Assembly: GCA_958430865.1 (NCBI GenBank) | Contig: CAUDNR010004132.1 | Coordinates: 17,586 to 66,774, forward strand | Length of the DNA: 49,189 nt | Source: Entrophospora sp. SA101 | Taxonomy: Eukaryota > Glomeromycota > Glomeromycetes > Entrophosporales > Entrophosporaceae | Reading direction: 5' to 3' | Part shown: in pieces, positions 1 to 9,874 of the stretch | How positions within the stretch are numbered: the first letter of the stretch is position 1 | How the letters are laid out: each line of letters starts with the position of its first letter | The notes under the pieces: model-generated | Databases searched by the model: none | What the model was told of the DNA's origin: nothing | The model's input: only the letters and a program-made list of their open reading frames with translations | Position numbers and translations under genes: made by a program

Positions 1-75
1 TTTTATATATCAATAAAGTAAGGTTCTATGTAACCATTTGTCTCGATCGAATTATGTGGATGTCCATGCTTTATT

Positions 76-126
76 TTTCATCAAAATCACGTGTGCATAA
101 AGAATCTTTACGCCGATCACTTTTGA
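76..126 (-). promoter_or_regulatory. Shared island promoter element, site 1 (GATCGG...CACGTG)
   Basis: On the minus strand this reads TGATCGGCGTAAAGATTC, then TTTATGCACACGTGATTTT. It matches the site at 4885-4931 almost base for base, including the imperfect dyad TAAAGA/TCTTTA and the E-box CACGTG at 88-93. It points off the left edge; only short ATG frames are visible downstream (from 66 and 37), so its gene is missing or broken. Confidence 0.5.
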
Positions 127-192
127 CAAGAAAAAAAAATGAATGTGTCTCAATACTTTGATATAATACGTCATTATACATAAGATATTAAT

Positions 193-432
193 ATGTCTGG
201 CAAATCTAGAAATAACAGATGAAAAACTCAAGGTAGATTCACTACAAATCCTACGCAATATTTACAATTTCAAAACCGGGATAAATATGATCACATTATT
301 CATGAAGGCCATATAACTGTCATAAATAAGAAGACACAGGATGTAAAGGAGGTATTTGATTATGAAGAGGTATGTAGATATCTCAAGGCGAATAATCTTG
401 ATTTGGTAATTCTCAATATGTGTAACAATTAA
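193..432 (+). pseudogene. Small ORF of unknown function with one in-frame TGA
   Basis: Reading from the ATG at 193, the frame is open for nine codons, meets TGA at 220-222, then stays open in the same frame to TAA at 430-432. The full frame is 80 codons including both stops. The part after TGA has a protein-like composition (a DKYDHIIHEGHITVINKK stretch and an acidic FDYEE segment), which argues that it was once coding. I do not recognise the family. It may be a pseudogene, or translation may start downstream. Other island genes show the same kind of isolated in-frame stop. Confidence 0.35.
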
Positions 433-549
433 TTAAGTCTGGTTTATTTTTTTTCGGGATAATTTGTAGCAATATATGCAAAATTCAGTTCATTTAATGT
501 TATCAAAACAAATTTCATTCAATCCACTTACCTGTGTGAGCCAACTAAA

Positions 550-2340
550 TTATTTAGGGGTTGTTACCGTCAATACTTCTACATCTTCAGAATTGTCATT
601 ATATATGTCACCAATATTAATATTATATAAGATTTTCCGCACAGTACATACAATTGCAGACCTAAACGTTAAAAGTGTATGGATGAGGCAATAAACATTT
701 TCTGGTGTTGAAATCTTTAACGGAATTGGCACTCGTTCAATCAAGTAGTTCTTGTAAACTCCAGATGTCTTGTGCATACAGCAAAACTCTAACATGGTAC
801 CAGCAATATTTATCGTGAAAATTGCCAATAATTCCTTCCATCTCAACCCTTTGAATGCCCTCTTGTTTTTGGTCAATTTTTTTGTCACATCGATAGAGTC
901 TTTAGAAAATCTCGCCAACTTTTTATGGTCACTATATTGCTTGCTTAATAGAGAATCAGGGCGACCAGTCTCGAGGTAACCAATTTCGACTCTTAATCCT
1001 GTGCCTTTAAATGTTGAAATTACTGAATAATCTGCACGCTGTGCCCTTCTAATCGAATCTTTTCTCATTGCACTAGCTAAACTTCCCATATCACCCCCTA
1101 GTTTCAGAAAATTAATATAAATTATCACCCTTTTTACGTATCAATATAATAGGAAAAAATCGAAATCATCTTACCACACCCCCCACGTATCAGCATTCAC
1201 AGGCAAGCCACTCATTGTTATATTTAGCAAGGGTGCAAGTACCTCACACACATATGAACCTTCATTTATCAAAGGATCTCCTTTTGCTTCATATGACTTC
1301 CATTTTGGTGATGACCAGATCTCACTTAAGGCTTTCAATAACTTATTTGTTAGGTCTAGTAATTTTTCCGGTCCGTCTAAAAATCTCCCAAATTGCGCAT
1401 CGCCAAATTCTTCAGGGGCTTCCATAAGAATCTTATCCTCTTCTATGTGAACAAAATTTTCGCAAACATCCCAGAGCAATTGGCTGGGACGTATCAAATA
1501 TTTTCTACTTGGCTCCTGGAAAACATCACGATACTCTACCGGCATTTTGACAAGAGGCTCTGAACAAACATCTAAAATTCCGGAGCATAGCGGATGATCA
1601 TATCCAAGATCGCTTACCCGCAATTTACTCAACTCATTCACTATATATTCCCACATGTTCTTCTCCAATCCCGAAGTATTATTTGCAAGCTTTCTTGTTT
1701 CACGCTTCAAAGTATCCAAGTTCTTAATAGCATTGTTCACCCATGGTACCGCATCAACATTCAAGGCATTCAACGTTAATAGAGAGCTAATATCATCAAA
1801 CGCAGACGAGACCTGTAAGAAAATTAAAATTCAGTTGAAAAATTACTCATGCTAATAATAAGTACAACAAAACCAGTATATGCAAGATCAGATAGATTTT
1901 TTTTCATTCATATAAAATTATCAAGAATGCCGGCAAACCAGTATGAACACAGTGGGATCCACATATAGCGTTAATACACAGAGCCAGCTACACTACGCGG
2001 AGGTAATATTTTATTATTACAACGGCGTAGCCTGTTCACTGGCTAAATTACTGCTACAACGTTGCAACGTCTGTGGTCATTGTGAAAAAATCTAAAGAAC
2101 ATAATCATCATATCCATTTATGTCTTAAATCTTTTAATTATAAATACTTGTAACTTACTCGTTGCCTCAAAGGGTTTCCAGTTCCAAAACTGCGGAGTAT
2201 TGATATCCGCTCACTGTCATGTGTAGGAATTTGTTGTAACGCCTTCTGAAGTATTTCTATAAAGTTTTTCACTTCAAGATTACGATCACCTGTCCATTCG
2301 CCTACTTCCACACGTTTTTACAAAGCGCTAACAATCGTGA
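550..2340 (-). pseudogene. Uncharacterised spliced gene of a repeat family, probably damaged
   Basis: Three coding blocks on the minus strand. Block A (about 2330-2159) ends at a good donor, CGA/GTAAGT. Block B (1812-1171) begins after a CTTACAG acceptor and joins block A in phase. Block C (about 1110-550) follows a short intron with donor GTAAGA (near 1175) and acceptor CTAG (near 1102). Using these canonical sites, blocks B and C are out of phase by one base, and the acceptor abuts a run of five G, so an indel or sequencing error is likely. No ATG is visible for block A; a TAA lies in frame upstream. Block C has an EIGYLETGRP segment followed by a Lys-rich helix, which faintly resembles a PD-(D/E)xK nuclease core, but I would not rely on that. 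I recall similar proteins as a large Rhizophagus family. Confidence 0.45.
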
Positions 2341-2386
2341 TAATGGAGACTGGAGAGAAAGTAACAAAGAAAGCTTCCATTTCAAG

Positions 2387-2640
2387 TTAAAGTGTTAAAA
2401 AGTCGAAATTATCAGTATTTAATTCTGTAGTAAGAGTATATAAAACAGTTAGAACTAAAACCACTATAAAAGCAATCAGCGCCCATAATTTTGGAATACT
2501 GTCCTTTTTAAACGTTTTCCATCCATCTTTTCCTCTGCATCCAAAGAACAAATAATGCAGATAAAGCAATTGTATTTACGCCAAGAATTCCCTCTCTAAA
2601 ATGTACATGAGCAAATTTGGTTAATCGCACAAATAAATAT
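2387..2640 (-). pseudogene. Remnant of a small membrane protein
   Basis: Two overlapping frames each carry a membrane-like segment. The frame starting near 2620 has a hydrophobic stretch around GVNTIALSALFVLWM, and the frame ending at 2387 has LWALIAFIVVLVLTVLYTL. They look like two transmembrane helices of one protein split by a frameshift near 2530. I do not recognise the family, and no promoter or intron is evident. Confidence that this was ever a gene is low. Confidence 0.25.
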
Positions 2641-3216
2641 GCATGCATTATCTTTCTGTGTATCAAGAATCTAAAAATAATTTTTGTTGCACAGCCCCAT
2701 TAAATGTCGTACAATATAATTGATTATCTGATTGATTACGTGGATAGATTATCAAATTTGAATTTCTTTTACTTTGCTAAACAATTAGAAAAATATGGAA
2801 AAGACACTCAACTATTACCTACCCGCATCTAAGAGCGGAGCTCATGCCAGAACAGAGTTCATTCTTTCAGAATAGGCATAGAAAGATCCTGTAAAATATA
2901 TGTATGAACTTCCAATTTTCACGAAGAAGTTACGGTCAGGGAATTGAGGGAAGTATGTCCCATATATTTAAAAAGAGTTGTGAAGAATCAGGGTTAAAGA
3001 TTGATTGAAGCTTCTAACTCACGCATCTAAAAATTTTGCAAAGGTCTTATGGTAATGCGATTATGGTATGAATCTGGATAATTATGTTTAATCAAGCGGG
3101 AATCAAAAATCATAGTAAATGATCTCTTTATTATATCTTGAAAACAAAATAAGAATGTGACCTCAAGGTCACAACATCACGTGTATGGCGCAGTAACGAT
3201 TATAATCATCTATTTG
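2641..3216. other. Gene-free stretch
   Basis: I see no convincing coding frame, RNA gene or repeat here. A CACGTG lies near 3180, just past the stop of the RING gene, in a context (ACACGTGATGTT on the minus strand) only loosely similar to the island promoter element. Confidence 0.4.
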
Positions 3217-4236
3217 CTATTTTTTTGCAAATTTGACTAGTATATAATCAATATCATCTTGACTTAACTTTGATATAGTTAAAGCTGTAAAAGATTTAAT
3301 CCGTCGAATCATATCTTCACCAATTCCGTTAAAAAGATCATAAATCTTCTGAGCTCTTTCTTTTTTCTTCCGAAGTAGGGCATCACTAAGTGTTTGGGGG
3401 AGTTGTTTCCTAACTTCTTCATTAACTAGCGCTTGAGCTGTACGTTTGGGATTAGTTTTCTTGTAATGTTCGAATCGATCCTCAAGAGCCTTTCCAAAAC
3501 AGTAATAACACCTAATGACATCTTGGTTAGTTGTCTCATTCTTAGATTCGGCTTGATCAATCCTGCTATAGAGATATAAAAAATTACTGGTATTACTGGT
3601 ATCTTCCCTTGCATTAATTATGACTTCGGAAGTTCCAGAAACATCAGTAGACAACTCAACGATAAGTTTTTTCAATACAGGGGAATCTTCTCTACTCGAG
3701 GATTTCTTTTTTTTACTGGGTGGTTTATCCATAGTGGTAGTTTTATTAGCGCGTTTGGATGGCAAAGCACTTGTAGTTGATGTTTCAGGTACATCGGATT
3801 CTTTGTTTTGTGAATGATTATCATCAGATGGGTCTTCTGTGATCGTATCTAGATGCAATGGGTCATTTTCCAATGTGTTGGTTTTTTGTCGAGAATAATT
3901 TTCTAATGATCCATCAATACTCATTTTATCTTGGGATGAAGAAGATCGTTCTTCTGGTATTTCAACATCCTGCAACTCCAATTCAAAAAATTTAGAACAA
4001 CCGTGGGCAGGACAAATTTCTACACCATTTATGATACTGTTTTCAAGACAAGTACGATGAAATATATGGCCACATGGTAGAGCTGTGAATGGCTTTTTTA
4101 TTAGTCTTAAAAATAATTCATCGTTACATAGTGAACATGAATCCAGTTCCGGAACATCAATTCCATTTGCAATATCTCCTGGAGAGGTATTTTTAAGAAT
4201 ATTTAACACAAGGGTTTTAAGGTATTTAATATCCAT
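3217..4236 (-). CDS. RING-finger protein with shared C-terminal helical domain
   Basis: A 339-residue intronless ORF. Residues 34-80 form a RING-like zinc finger: C34-x2-C37, C55-x-H57-x2-H60-x2-C63, then C75-x2-H78-x-C80. The last pair is unusual because the expected CxxC reads CPAHGC. The family role would be an E3 ubiquitin ligase, which is inference. Residues about 90-200 are Ser/Thr/Lys-rich and probably disordered, with a basic patch near 170-182 (KPPSKKKKSSSR) that could be a nuclear signal. Residues about 220-334 form a helical domain that aligns with residues 238-352 of the coiled-coil protein at 4982-6579: shared features are YY...FE.R, KRTAQALV, LRKK..RA.K, LF..G, I.RI.S, ISKL. It diverges from the genes downstream. 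No internal stop, so possibly functional. Confidence 0.7.
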   Translation of the reverse strand: MDIKYLKTLVLNILKNTSPGDIANGIDVPELDSCSLCNDELFLRLIKKPFTALPCGHIFHRTCLENSIINGVEICPAHGCSKFFELELQDVEIPEERSSSSQDKMSIDGSLENYSRQKTNTLENDPLHLDTITEDPSDDNHSQNKESDVPETSTTSALPSKRANKTTTMDKPPSKKKKSSSREDSPVLKKLIVELSTDVSGTSEVIINAREDTSNTSNFLYLYSRIDQAESKNETTNQDVIRCYYCFGKALEDRFEHYKKTNPKRTAQALVNEEVRKQLPQTLSDALLRKKKERAQKIYDLFNGIGEDMIRRIKSFTALTISKLSQDDIDYILVKFAKK

Positions 4237-4981
4237 ATTTGTGATTTTACGATTAATGGGAAATATGTTTTGTTTTTATAACATTAGTAGTTCCGTGTGT
4301 CAATAAATCAGTAATTTTGGAGCAGGCATTTGTCATGAATGGGATTAATTTATTCTCCATGGGTGATCGAGGATGATTTCATACAACATCATACATTAAT
4401 TAAACGTTTCTATGGGCGATCGAGGACGAAAACTATTTCTAGTAAGTGCAAATTTATTACGGGTAATTTCATTAGCGGAGCAGGACACTCTGTGTCTATC
4501 TTTGATAACATAAATTTATCTACTATGAACGATCTGTTATCTTTGCCAATCATAATTATTTGTGAATTTTATCTGATAGGTAGAATCGAAAACTTTGGCA
4601 CATCTCATATGACACACAGGCCCTCATTCAATGTCAAAAAATAAGCTTAATCGTTTTTATACAACAACAATAGATGTCTCTTATTTATTTGTAAAACAGA
4701 GAAGATTAATACACATTTTCAGATAAGAAATATTTATTATGATAACATTGAAAATTATTTTTATATACAACTAAATAGTTGTATACTATTATTTTAGAAT
4801 GTAAATGATAGGTCCATCAAAATCTGGGTCAAGATTGCAATTAACTTTTTGCGTTCCTACTTTAGGCTTGACTATTTTTTCTTGCCAAGAATGATCGGTG
4901 TAAAGATTCTTTACGCACCCACGTGATTTTTCTATTTTGAATGAATCTATTTCTTATATGTATAAAAAAATATTATTGAAC
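4237..4981. other. Divergent intergenic region between two island genes
   Basis: It separates the minus-strand RING gene from the plus-strand coiled-coil gene. A 101-codon frame at 4339-4644 has no recognisable domain and is probably chance. Two similar 16-bp words, GGGTGATCGAGGATGA (near 4361) and GGGCGATCGAGGACGA (near 4413), repeat 52 bp apart. The right end holds the shared CACGTG element. Confidence 0.4.
4885..4931 (+). promoter_or_regulatory. Shared island promoter element, site 2
   Basis: Reads TGATCGGTGTAAAGATTC, then TTTACGCACCCACGTGATTTTT. CACGTG is at 4920-4925, 57 bp before the ATG at 4982, and a TATA-like run (TATATGTATAAAAAAATA) follows. It is nearly identical to the minus-strand element at 76-126 and shares its core with sites at 7718-7742 and 9745-9770. 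CACGTG is the classic bHLH E-box, so a host bHLH regulator is possible (inference). Confidence 0.55.
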
Positions 4982-6579
4982 ATGGAATCCGAATTAAATT
5001 TATTAAAACAAGAAAATGCCAGGCTTATGGCTAGAGTCAAAGAATTAGAACAGACCGCAAAAGAGAAAGAGCGCTTGAAGTTAGAATTGCGGAATTAGAA
5101 CATGCTGTTGAAGAGAATACTCAGCTTAAGGTCAAAGTAACTAAATTGGAATATGATTTTGAGGAAATCAAAAAGCGAACCCAAACCATTACTAATACAC
5201 AGGAAGCAAAACTTCAAATCTCCGATTCATCCTTAAATTATTCAGAATCACAAGTAACTTCTCTACCTCACTGCAAAACAAATGACTCTGTAACTACTAG
5301 CATTACCCCCATAACTCCCGAGCAGATAGAAAATACATTTGATAATGCACCAAATTCTGATGTATGTCAGAAATCTTCGACTCGATGCTATACATCACCT
5401 ATCTGCACAGAGCCTAAATCGTTGGAAGATAAGGAGGTTGATGAATTCCTGGATTCAGTGAATAAAGAAAAGGTTAGTAACGAAATAAGAGAAAGAAATC
5501 AGGAAAAGAAGCTTCTACATGAATCTGCAATAAATCAAGACTTGACTTCGGATAACATTTTATCAAAGCTATCCAATTTATCATGTGACACAAGAATCGT
5601 TCCCTCGGGGAACGATCAAATTCATGCAATTTCAGAAGAGCCAGATTTTCCGAAAACTGAAATGTCTGAATTGGAGCACGATGATGAGGTTGATAAAAAT
5701 CAAATTGTAGAACAGGGCTTAATAGAAGAACTGTGTTCATCTACTGAGATTGCTTCCGCAATAGAGAATACTAGCTCTACTGAAACTAGCATCTCATGTG
5801 ATAAATCAGAATACACAATTTTAGGTGAGTCAGAAACTCAAAGCTCTGCATTTTCCGCTCAACATCTTTCTTGTTTATTTAAAACGGCAATCAAATCTCG
5901 CCAACAAGAAATCTTAAACTGGTATTATTATTCTCTTGAATTCGAAAAAAGGGTTCATGCTATTACAGCTGATGGTAAGATCAAAGATAAAACAGCAAGA
6001 ATAATGATTTATAAAGAAATGAAACCGTTTCTTCCTAATATCACTCAAGATAACTTGCGTAAAAAAACCCTTAGAGCTAGGAAACTTCTCATATTATTCG
6101 GAAAAAATGGAGTTGGAATAGATAAAATTAAACGAATTACATATAGCGCAAATGAGATTTCAAAACTAACTAATGCTCAAATTCAGAATATTATAAATCA
6201 TGTACTATCAGCGGAGCTAGCATGGTCAAAAACCATGAATAAAATTCGCGATCGGAGTAATTCTGAAGTAAATGTACCCGATATTAAAGATAAGTCAGAG
6301 ACTCGAGACTTTGTCTCTTCGAAACCAGAAATTAAGGTAAATGTATCATCCAATCCAACTCGTGATCATGCTTATTTTCGTAATAAGATATTGTGGCAAT
6401 TTTCTGATCTATATAAAACATTTAGTAACAAAAAATTTGACTATTATGGAATTATTGAGGGATCATTATGTCCAATATGTAAACTAAATCATGAGGATGG
6501 GAAAAGTGTAAAAGGTAAATATGAAGCTGGATCCTACTTTATTATATGTGGAAAGCGTGAAATCGAAATAACAGCATAA
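4982..6579 (+). CDS. Coiled-coil protein with shared helical domain and C-terminal zinc motif (5' frameshift)
   Basis: The uninterrupted ORF starts at 5146 (477 residues). The natural start is more likely the ATG at 4982, just downstream of promoter site 2: its frame begins MESELNLLKQENARLMARVK, a coiled coil that resumes in the 5146 frame with IAELEHAVEENTQLKVKV. The two frames are offset by a single missing base near the A/G-rich stretch 5065-5090. Counting from 5146, residues 20-235 are acidic, Ser/Thr-rich and low complexity; 238-352 is the helical domain shared with the RING protein; 442-468 is a zinc motif C442-x2-C445-x3-H449...C468, shared with three other island ORFs. Translation from 5146 would lose only the coiled coil. 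The function is unknown; a DNA- or RNA-associated role is inferred from the zinc motif. Confidence 0.65.
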
Positions 6580-6759
6580 GCCACACTAGCTCTACTAATA
6601 AAGATGATTATTTCTGCCAATTCGTTTCTCTCATTATTGGTGAGGCATATATATTCAAAAGTAGATAACTACACAAGCCAGTGAGTGAACAGTGATATTT
6701 TTTTTTTCTTTGACAGCCACGCTATTTTGAATTGACTTGTATTCTTATAAAACGATAAC
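6580..6759. other. Short spacer and leader of the next gene
   Basis: It contains a T-run near 6700 and no CACGTG element, so the next gene does not share the regulatory site seen at 4885 and 7718. Confidence 0.3.
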
Positions 6760-7674
6760 ATGTCTTCTAACACTATTTTACAAGATTATTCGTCTAGCCA
6801 CCCCGTAACTGCCTCCGGCAAGATGTTAACTGATGACTACTATAAATGGTATGCCGAATTGGTTGAAGTACCAAGTTCTTTGACTGATAAAATTCGTTGG
6901 ATCTTATATAGAGCATATACGGAAGAGACTGGGCTTGATCCCTGGATAATGTCTGAAACTCCCGAACCTCCACAAATCGAAAAGGCTGATAATTGCCTTT
7001 CACAGGATTGTGTTATCAAAATTTCGAAGTTTCCAGAAGAAAAAAGCACAATCCATGAAGCAGTACATAAACGTTTTCCTTTCTTGTCCTATACTAATTC
7101 AAATGCATGGCACCGGGATGTATTTAAATATACCGATTCAGAAGCTAAATGTCCTGTATGTAAAGAGGTACATACACGTCGAGGTATATGGGGCGATTGG
7201 AGCTGTCTCGGTAAAAATGATCACTATTTTCTTAATTGTCCTTTTCGTATCGATCAAAAGAAAGTTATTATTGCTGTACAGAACTCACCAGAAATTCAAA
7301 TAAGGGTACCAAACAAAATCAGTAACTCACCAATTCATCCAAACAAAACCCGCCTTTATCAATATGCCATCGAACATGGAATGGATCCCGAGAAATTTTC
7401 AGTCGTTACTGAGGCTGAGAAAAATAGGTGGGCTATGGGATGCTTCCGTGAAGACTTGGAGAGAGATATACGCTTTTACCGTGGTGGAATAGAAAGGCAG
7501 GAAGATACTAGAAAATATCATAAATTTTTAACAGATCGGGATAGGCTAATCGGAGAAGAGTTATTACGTCGCAGTATACTAAAAAGTGGTTTAAGTACTG
7601 CATGGCTAGATGATCTGATGAAAGAATGGGAAGAAATCCATACTCAATTTGTACAAATTTTTAACCAGATATAG
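6760..7674 (+). CDS. Zinc-motif protein of unknown function
   Basis: A 304-residue intronless ORF without internal stops. The first 100 residues have no recognised fold. Residues 105-165 carry the island zinc module: an aromatic lead-in (FPFLSYTNSNAWHRDVF), then C131-x2-C134-x3-H138, a Trp/Gly segment (IWGDWSC), and C160 followed by PFR. The arrangement C...H...C is like the zinc knuckle of UL52/PrimPol-type primases (family knowledge; assignment inferred). The C-terminal third is charged and helical. It is in tandem with the coiled-coil gene upstream and the helical gene downstream, all on the plus strand. I recall near-identical proteins as a multi-copy Rhizophagus family. Confidence 0.65.
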   Translation: MSSNTILQDYSSSHPVTASGKMLTDDYYKWYAELVEVPSSLTDKIRWILYRAYTEETGLDPWIMSETPEPPQIEKADNCLSQDCVIKISKFPEEKSTIHEAVHKRFPFLSYTNSNAWHRDVFKYTDSEAKCPVCKEVHTRRGIWGDWSCLGKNDHYFLNCPFRIDQKKVIIAVQNSPEIQIRVPNKISNSPIHPNKTRLYQYAIEHGMDPEKFSVVTEAEKNRWAMGCFREDLERDIRFYRGGIERQEDTRKYHKFLTDRDRLIGEELLRRSILKSGLSTAWLDDLMKEWEEIHTQFVQIFNQI

Positions 7675-7715
7675 AAGTATTCTACATATATCAGGACACA
7701 TTCATTTTTTTTCTA

Positions 7716-7746
7716 GCAAAGTGATCGGCACACGTGATTTTACTTT
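7716..7746 (+). promoter_or_regulatory. Shared island promoter element, site 3 (short form)
   Basis: AAAGTGATCGGC is joined directly to ACACGTGATTTTA. Relative to sites 1 and 2, about 17 bp carrying the TAAAGA/TCTTTA dyad are missing. CACGTG is at 7731-7736, 52 bp before the ATG at 7788, almost the same spacing as at site 2. Confidence 0.5.
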
Positions 7747-7787
7747 ATTGTAATTTAGCTTTTCTGCAATTAAATATATTAACAATC

Positions 7788-8435
7788 ATGACGAGTAATA
7801 CTAATAATAATACTGATCCAAGCGAAACATTTGCTCCTTTATATGAAGTGCTTTTATATAAGAAGAAGGATATAATAGCAATTCAAGAGGCGATGCCTCA
7901 TTGTTCCACAATAGAAAAACTTGGTATTATCAGTAATATAAATCAAATGGCAGTGACAGAGAGCAAGAAAGCAAAAAAACTTGCTGATTCATATGAATTG
8001 TTGTTAGAATTGGTGGGGGATTTAATACCCATACAGGGAAAACTTGGTATAGATATCAATCCCGTTTTAGAAGCAGAACTTAAAAGGGATAGAGCCTCTT
8101 CAGATAAACCAATTAGATTATTTGATTTGCTTTTATGCTTAGAAGACGATATAGCAACAATTCAGGAAAAAATCGGTATTGTTGGTTATACTAATCAAGA
8201 AATGGCAGAAAAAGCCGATAAAAATGTGAGAGTGTACCTTCGAAAGTTTGAAGAATTTCATGGTCCCTTAGAAAATGTTCCAAGTGTGTTAATACAGAAA
8301 TTCATCAATAATGGGGTAAAGAAATTTTGGTTTACTGGTGAGGGACTACAATTATTTCCAAATATCTCTCCTCAACAATTGCATGAAATTTTTGTCAAAA
8401 AATCGGCTAGTGCCAATCAGTGCCCGTGTCTCTGA
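7788..8435 (+). CDS. Small helical protein of unknown function
   Basis: The frame opens upstream at 7734, but I prefer the ATG at 7788 (MTSNTNNNTDPSETF) because it lies 52 bp after promoter site 3, as at the coiled-coil gene. The product is about 215 residues, mostly helical, Lys/Glu/Leu-rich, with two internal similar segments: IIAIQEAMPHCSTIEKLGI and LIPIQGKLGIDIN, plus IATIQEKIGIVGYTNQEMA, suggesting a repeated IxxIQxxxGI motif. The end (LFPNISPQQLHEI) weakly resembles the LPNITQDNLRKK stretch of the shared helical domain. A 70-codon frame follows 15 bp later (8451-8663) and may be a detached C-terminus. Confidence 0.5.
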   Translation: MTSNTNNNTDPSETFAPLYEVLLYKKKDIIAIQEAMPHCSTIEKLGIISNINQMAVTESKKAKKLADSYELLLELVGDLIPIQGKLGIDINPVLEAELKRDRASSDKPIRLFDLLLCLEDDIATIQEKIGIVGYTNQEMAEKADKNVRVYLRKFEEFHGPLENVPSVLIQKFINNGVKKFWFTGEGLQLFPNISPQQLHEIFVKKSASANQCPCL

Positions 8436-8450
8436 TATAATCATTGATTA

Positions 8451-8663
8451 ATGGCTCGAGCAAGACTATTTAATAAATTAATTCGTTCTGAATCAGTCAA
8501 TTCTGTTGATACTCTAATTGCAGAAATAAGATCTGTTACAGTTAATGTATTGGTTAAAACCATTCTATTAGGTCCACCGGTAAAGATAATGCTTCGAGAT
8601 ACCCTTAACGGATCTGGAACAAGTGGAGGTAGATCAGAATCTGAGAATTCATCATCTGAATAA
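8451..8663 (+). CDS. Small hypothetical ORF
   Basis: A 70-codon frame directly after the helical gene. It has a hydrophobic/basic N-terminal half and a Gly/Ser/Glu tail. There is no recognised domain. The close spacing suggests either the tail of the previous protein separated by a frameshift or an independent small protein; I cannot decide between them. Confidence 0.25.
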   Translation: MARARLFNKLIRSESVNSVDTLIAEIRSVTVNVLVKTILLGPPVKIMLRDTLNGSGTSGGRSESENSSSE

Positions 8664-8678
8664 TCGCGATATTCGATT

Positions 8679-9362
8679 TTAATTTTTGGATTGAATTTTT
8701 TTTATTACTTTGTTAATCCCTTTACATCCCTTCAAACTAAGATATTTCAAATTAGTACAGTTGTAGGCTATCTCCTCAACAGCTTTATTACCAATCGAAT
8801 AATCACCAAGTTCAAGATGTCTAAGCTTCGGGCATGAGCGAGCAATTTCAGTGATACATCAATTAGTGAGACATATACATGAATTAAGACTCAGATGTAA
8901 TAGCTTTGGGCAATATCTTGCAATTTCTATAATTGGTATGTTAGAGAAACCATCACTTCGATCAAGAATGAGAATACGTATATCTGGACATGAGCGTAGA
9001 ATCGCACTAATCAACGCATCTTTGATTTTTAAACCTTCCAATCTGAGATATACCATCTTTGAACAATAGAGTGGCTTTATCTTTTCACACATAACTCTTT
9101 TAAAGTTTATCAATCGCCGAGTAAGAACTCGAGGCATCTTACGACCATGCTGACCTCTCTGATAATCTTTTTCTGTAAAAAACTCAATGCGACGCCATAG
9201 AATAGGAGCACCGCAGTGATACCAAAAGTGGTTGACGAATAAAGCGGGATAGAGGGATTGATTGATTTCTAAAAAATATAAGATCTGTTCTAGTAATTCT
9301 GGTAAATCAAAAATATTTAGACCCTTTTGGTCATTGCTTCGCAATAGTTGCACCATTCTCAA
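8679..9362 (-). pseudogene. F-box/LRR protein gene with one in-frame TGA
   Basis: The frame from the ATG at 9362 starts with an F-box-like segment (IFDLPELLEQILYFL, residues about 18-32, then VNHFWYHCGAPILWRRI) followed by AMN1-type leucine-rich repeats (CPDIRILILD, CPKLLHLSLNSC). It meets TGA at 8859-8861, then continues in the same frame for 59 more codons with further matching repeats (CPKLRHLELG, CTNLKYLSLKGCKGI) to TAA at 8679. The repeat periodicity runs across the stop, so the TGA is a lesion or a readthrough site rather than the natural end. F-box proteins are substrate adaptors of SCF ubiquitin ligases and are greatly expanded in mycorrhizal fungi. The truncated 167-residue form would keep the F-box. 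Confidence 0.7.
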
Positions 9363-9461
9363 GTAATGTATTATTATATATCTTTAATCGAAAAAAACAA
9401 CTAATGTTTGGATAATTAATTAGGCACACTTTTAAATTAGTATTAATAAAATAATTTAACA

Positions 9462-9653
9462 TTGGATCATAGTAATGAATATAGCAATATTTATAACTTT
9501 AATAGTTCAGTGCCCTGTCCCATATGTAATAGAGATCATAAAAAAGAAAATATAAGGAATAATATAAATGGACAATGGGGTAGTGGTGATTATGTCAATA
9601 CAGAAACTTATCATCTCAAATGTTGGGAGCTTGTCAGAATTCAATCCAAATAG
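9462..9653 (+). pseudogene. Fragment carrying the island zinc motif
   Basis: About 60 codons without an ATG start. It contains CPICNRDH followed by a Trp/Gly segment (GQWGSGDY) and YHLKCWE, the same C-x2-C-x3-H...C layout seen in the two plus-strand genes upstream and in the primase-helicase. No N-terminal or C-terminal partner is visible nearby, so it looks like a detached module. Confidence 0.45.
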
Positions 9654-9739
9654 TAACTGTGAAAGCATAGAATGACTTGGTATGGATATGATGCAAAGCA
9701 TGATTTCTTGGTAAAAAATCAAACATTTATCCAGTATAT

Positions 9740-9770
9740 ATATATATGGATGAAAATCACGTGTGCATTA
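9740..9770 (-). promoter_or_regulatory. Shared island promoter element, site 4 (core only)
   Basis: The minus strand reads ATGCACACGTGATTTTCATC, matching site 1 over the CACGTG half, followed immediately by a TATATATATA run. A 30-codon frame begins at 9726 but no full gene follows, so the element may have lost its gene. Confidence 0.4.
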
Positions 9771-9874
9771 TAATTTGCGAACAAATTCTGGGACAAGCAC
9801 CCCATCAGATGAACTTTTAAGGCAAGTTCTATCCCATCTTGAGGAGAGATTCCACTGGTGCCAGTACTAATAGC

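Noticed and set aside
4339..4644. 101-codon plus-strand ORF
   Set aside because: No recognisable domain, odd composition and no promoter element; probably chance between two divergent genes.
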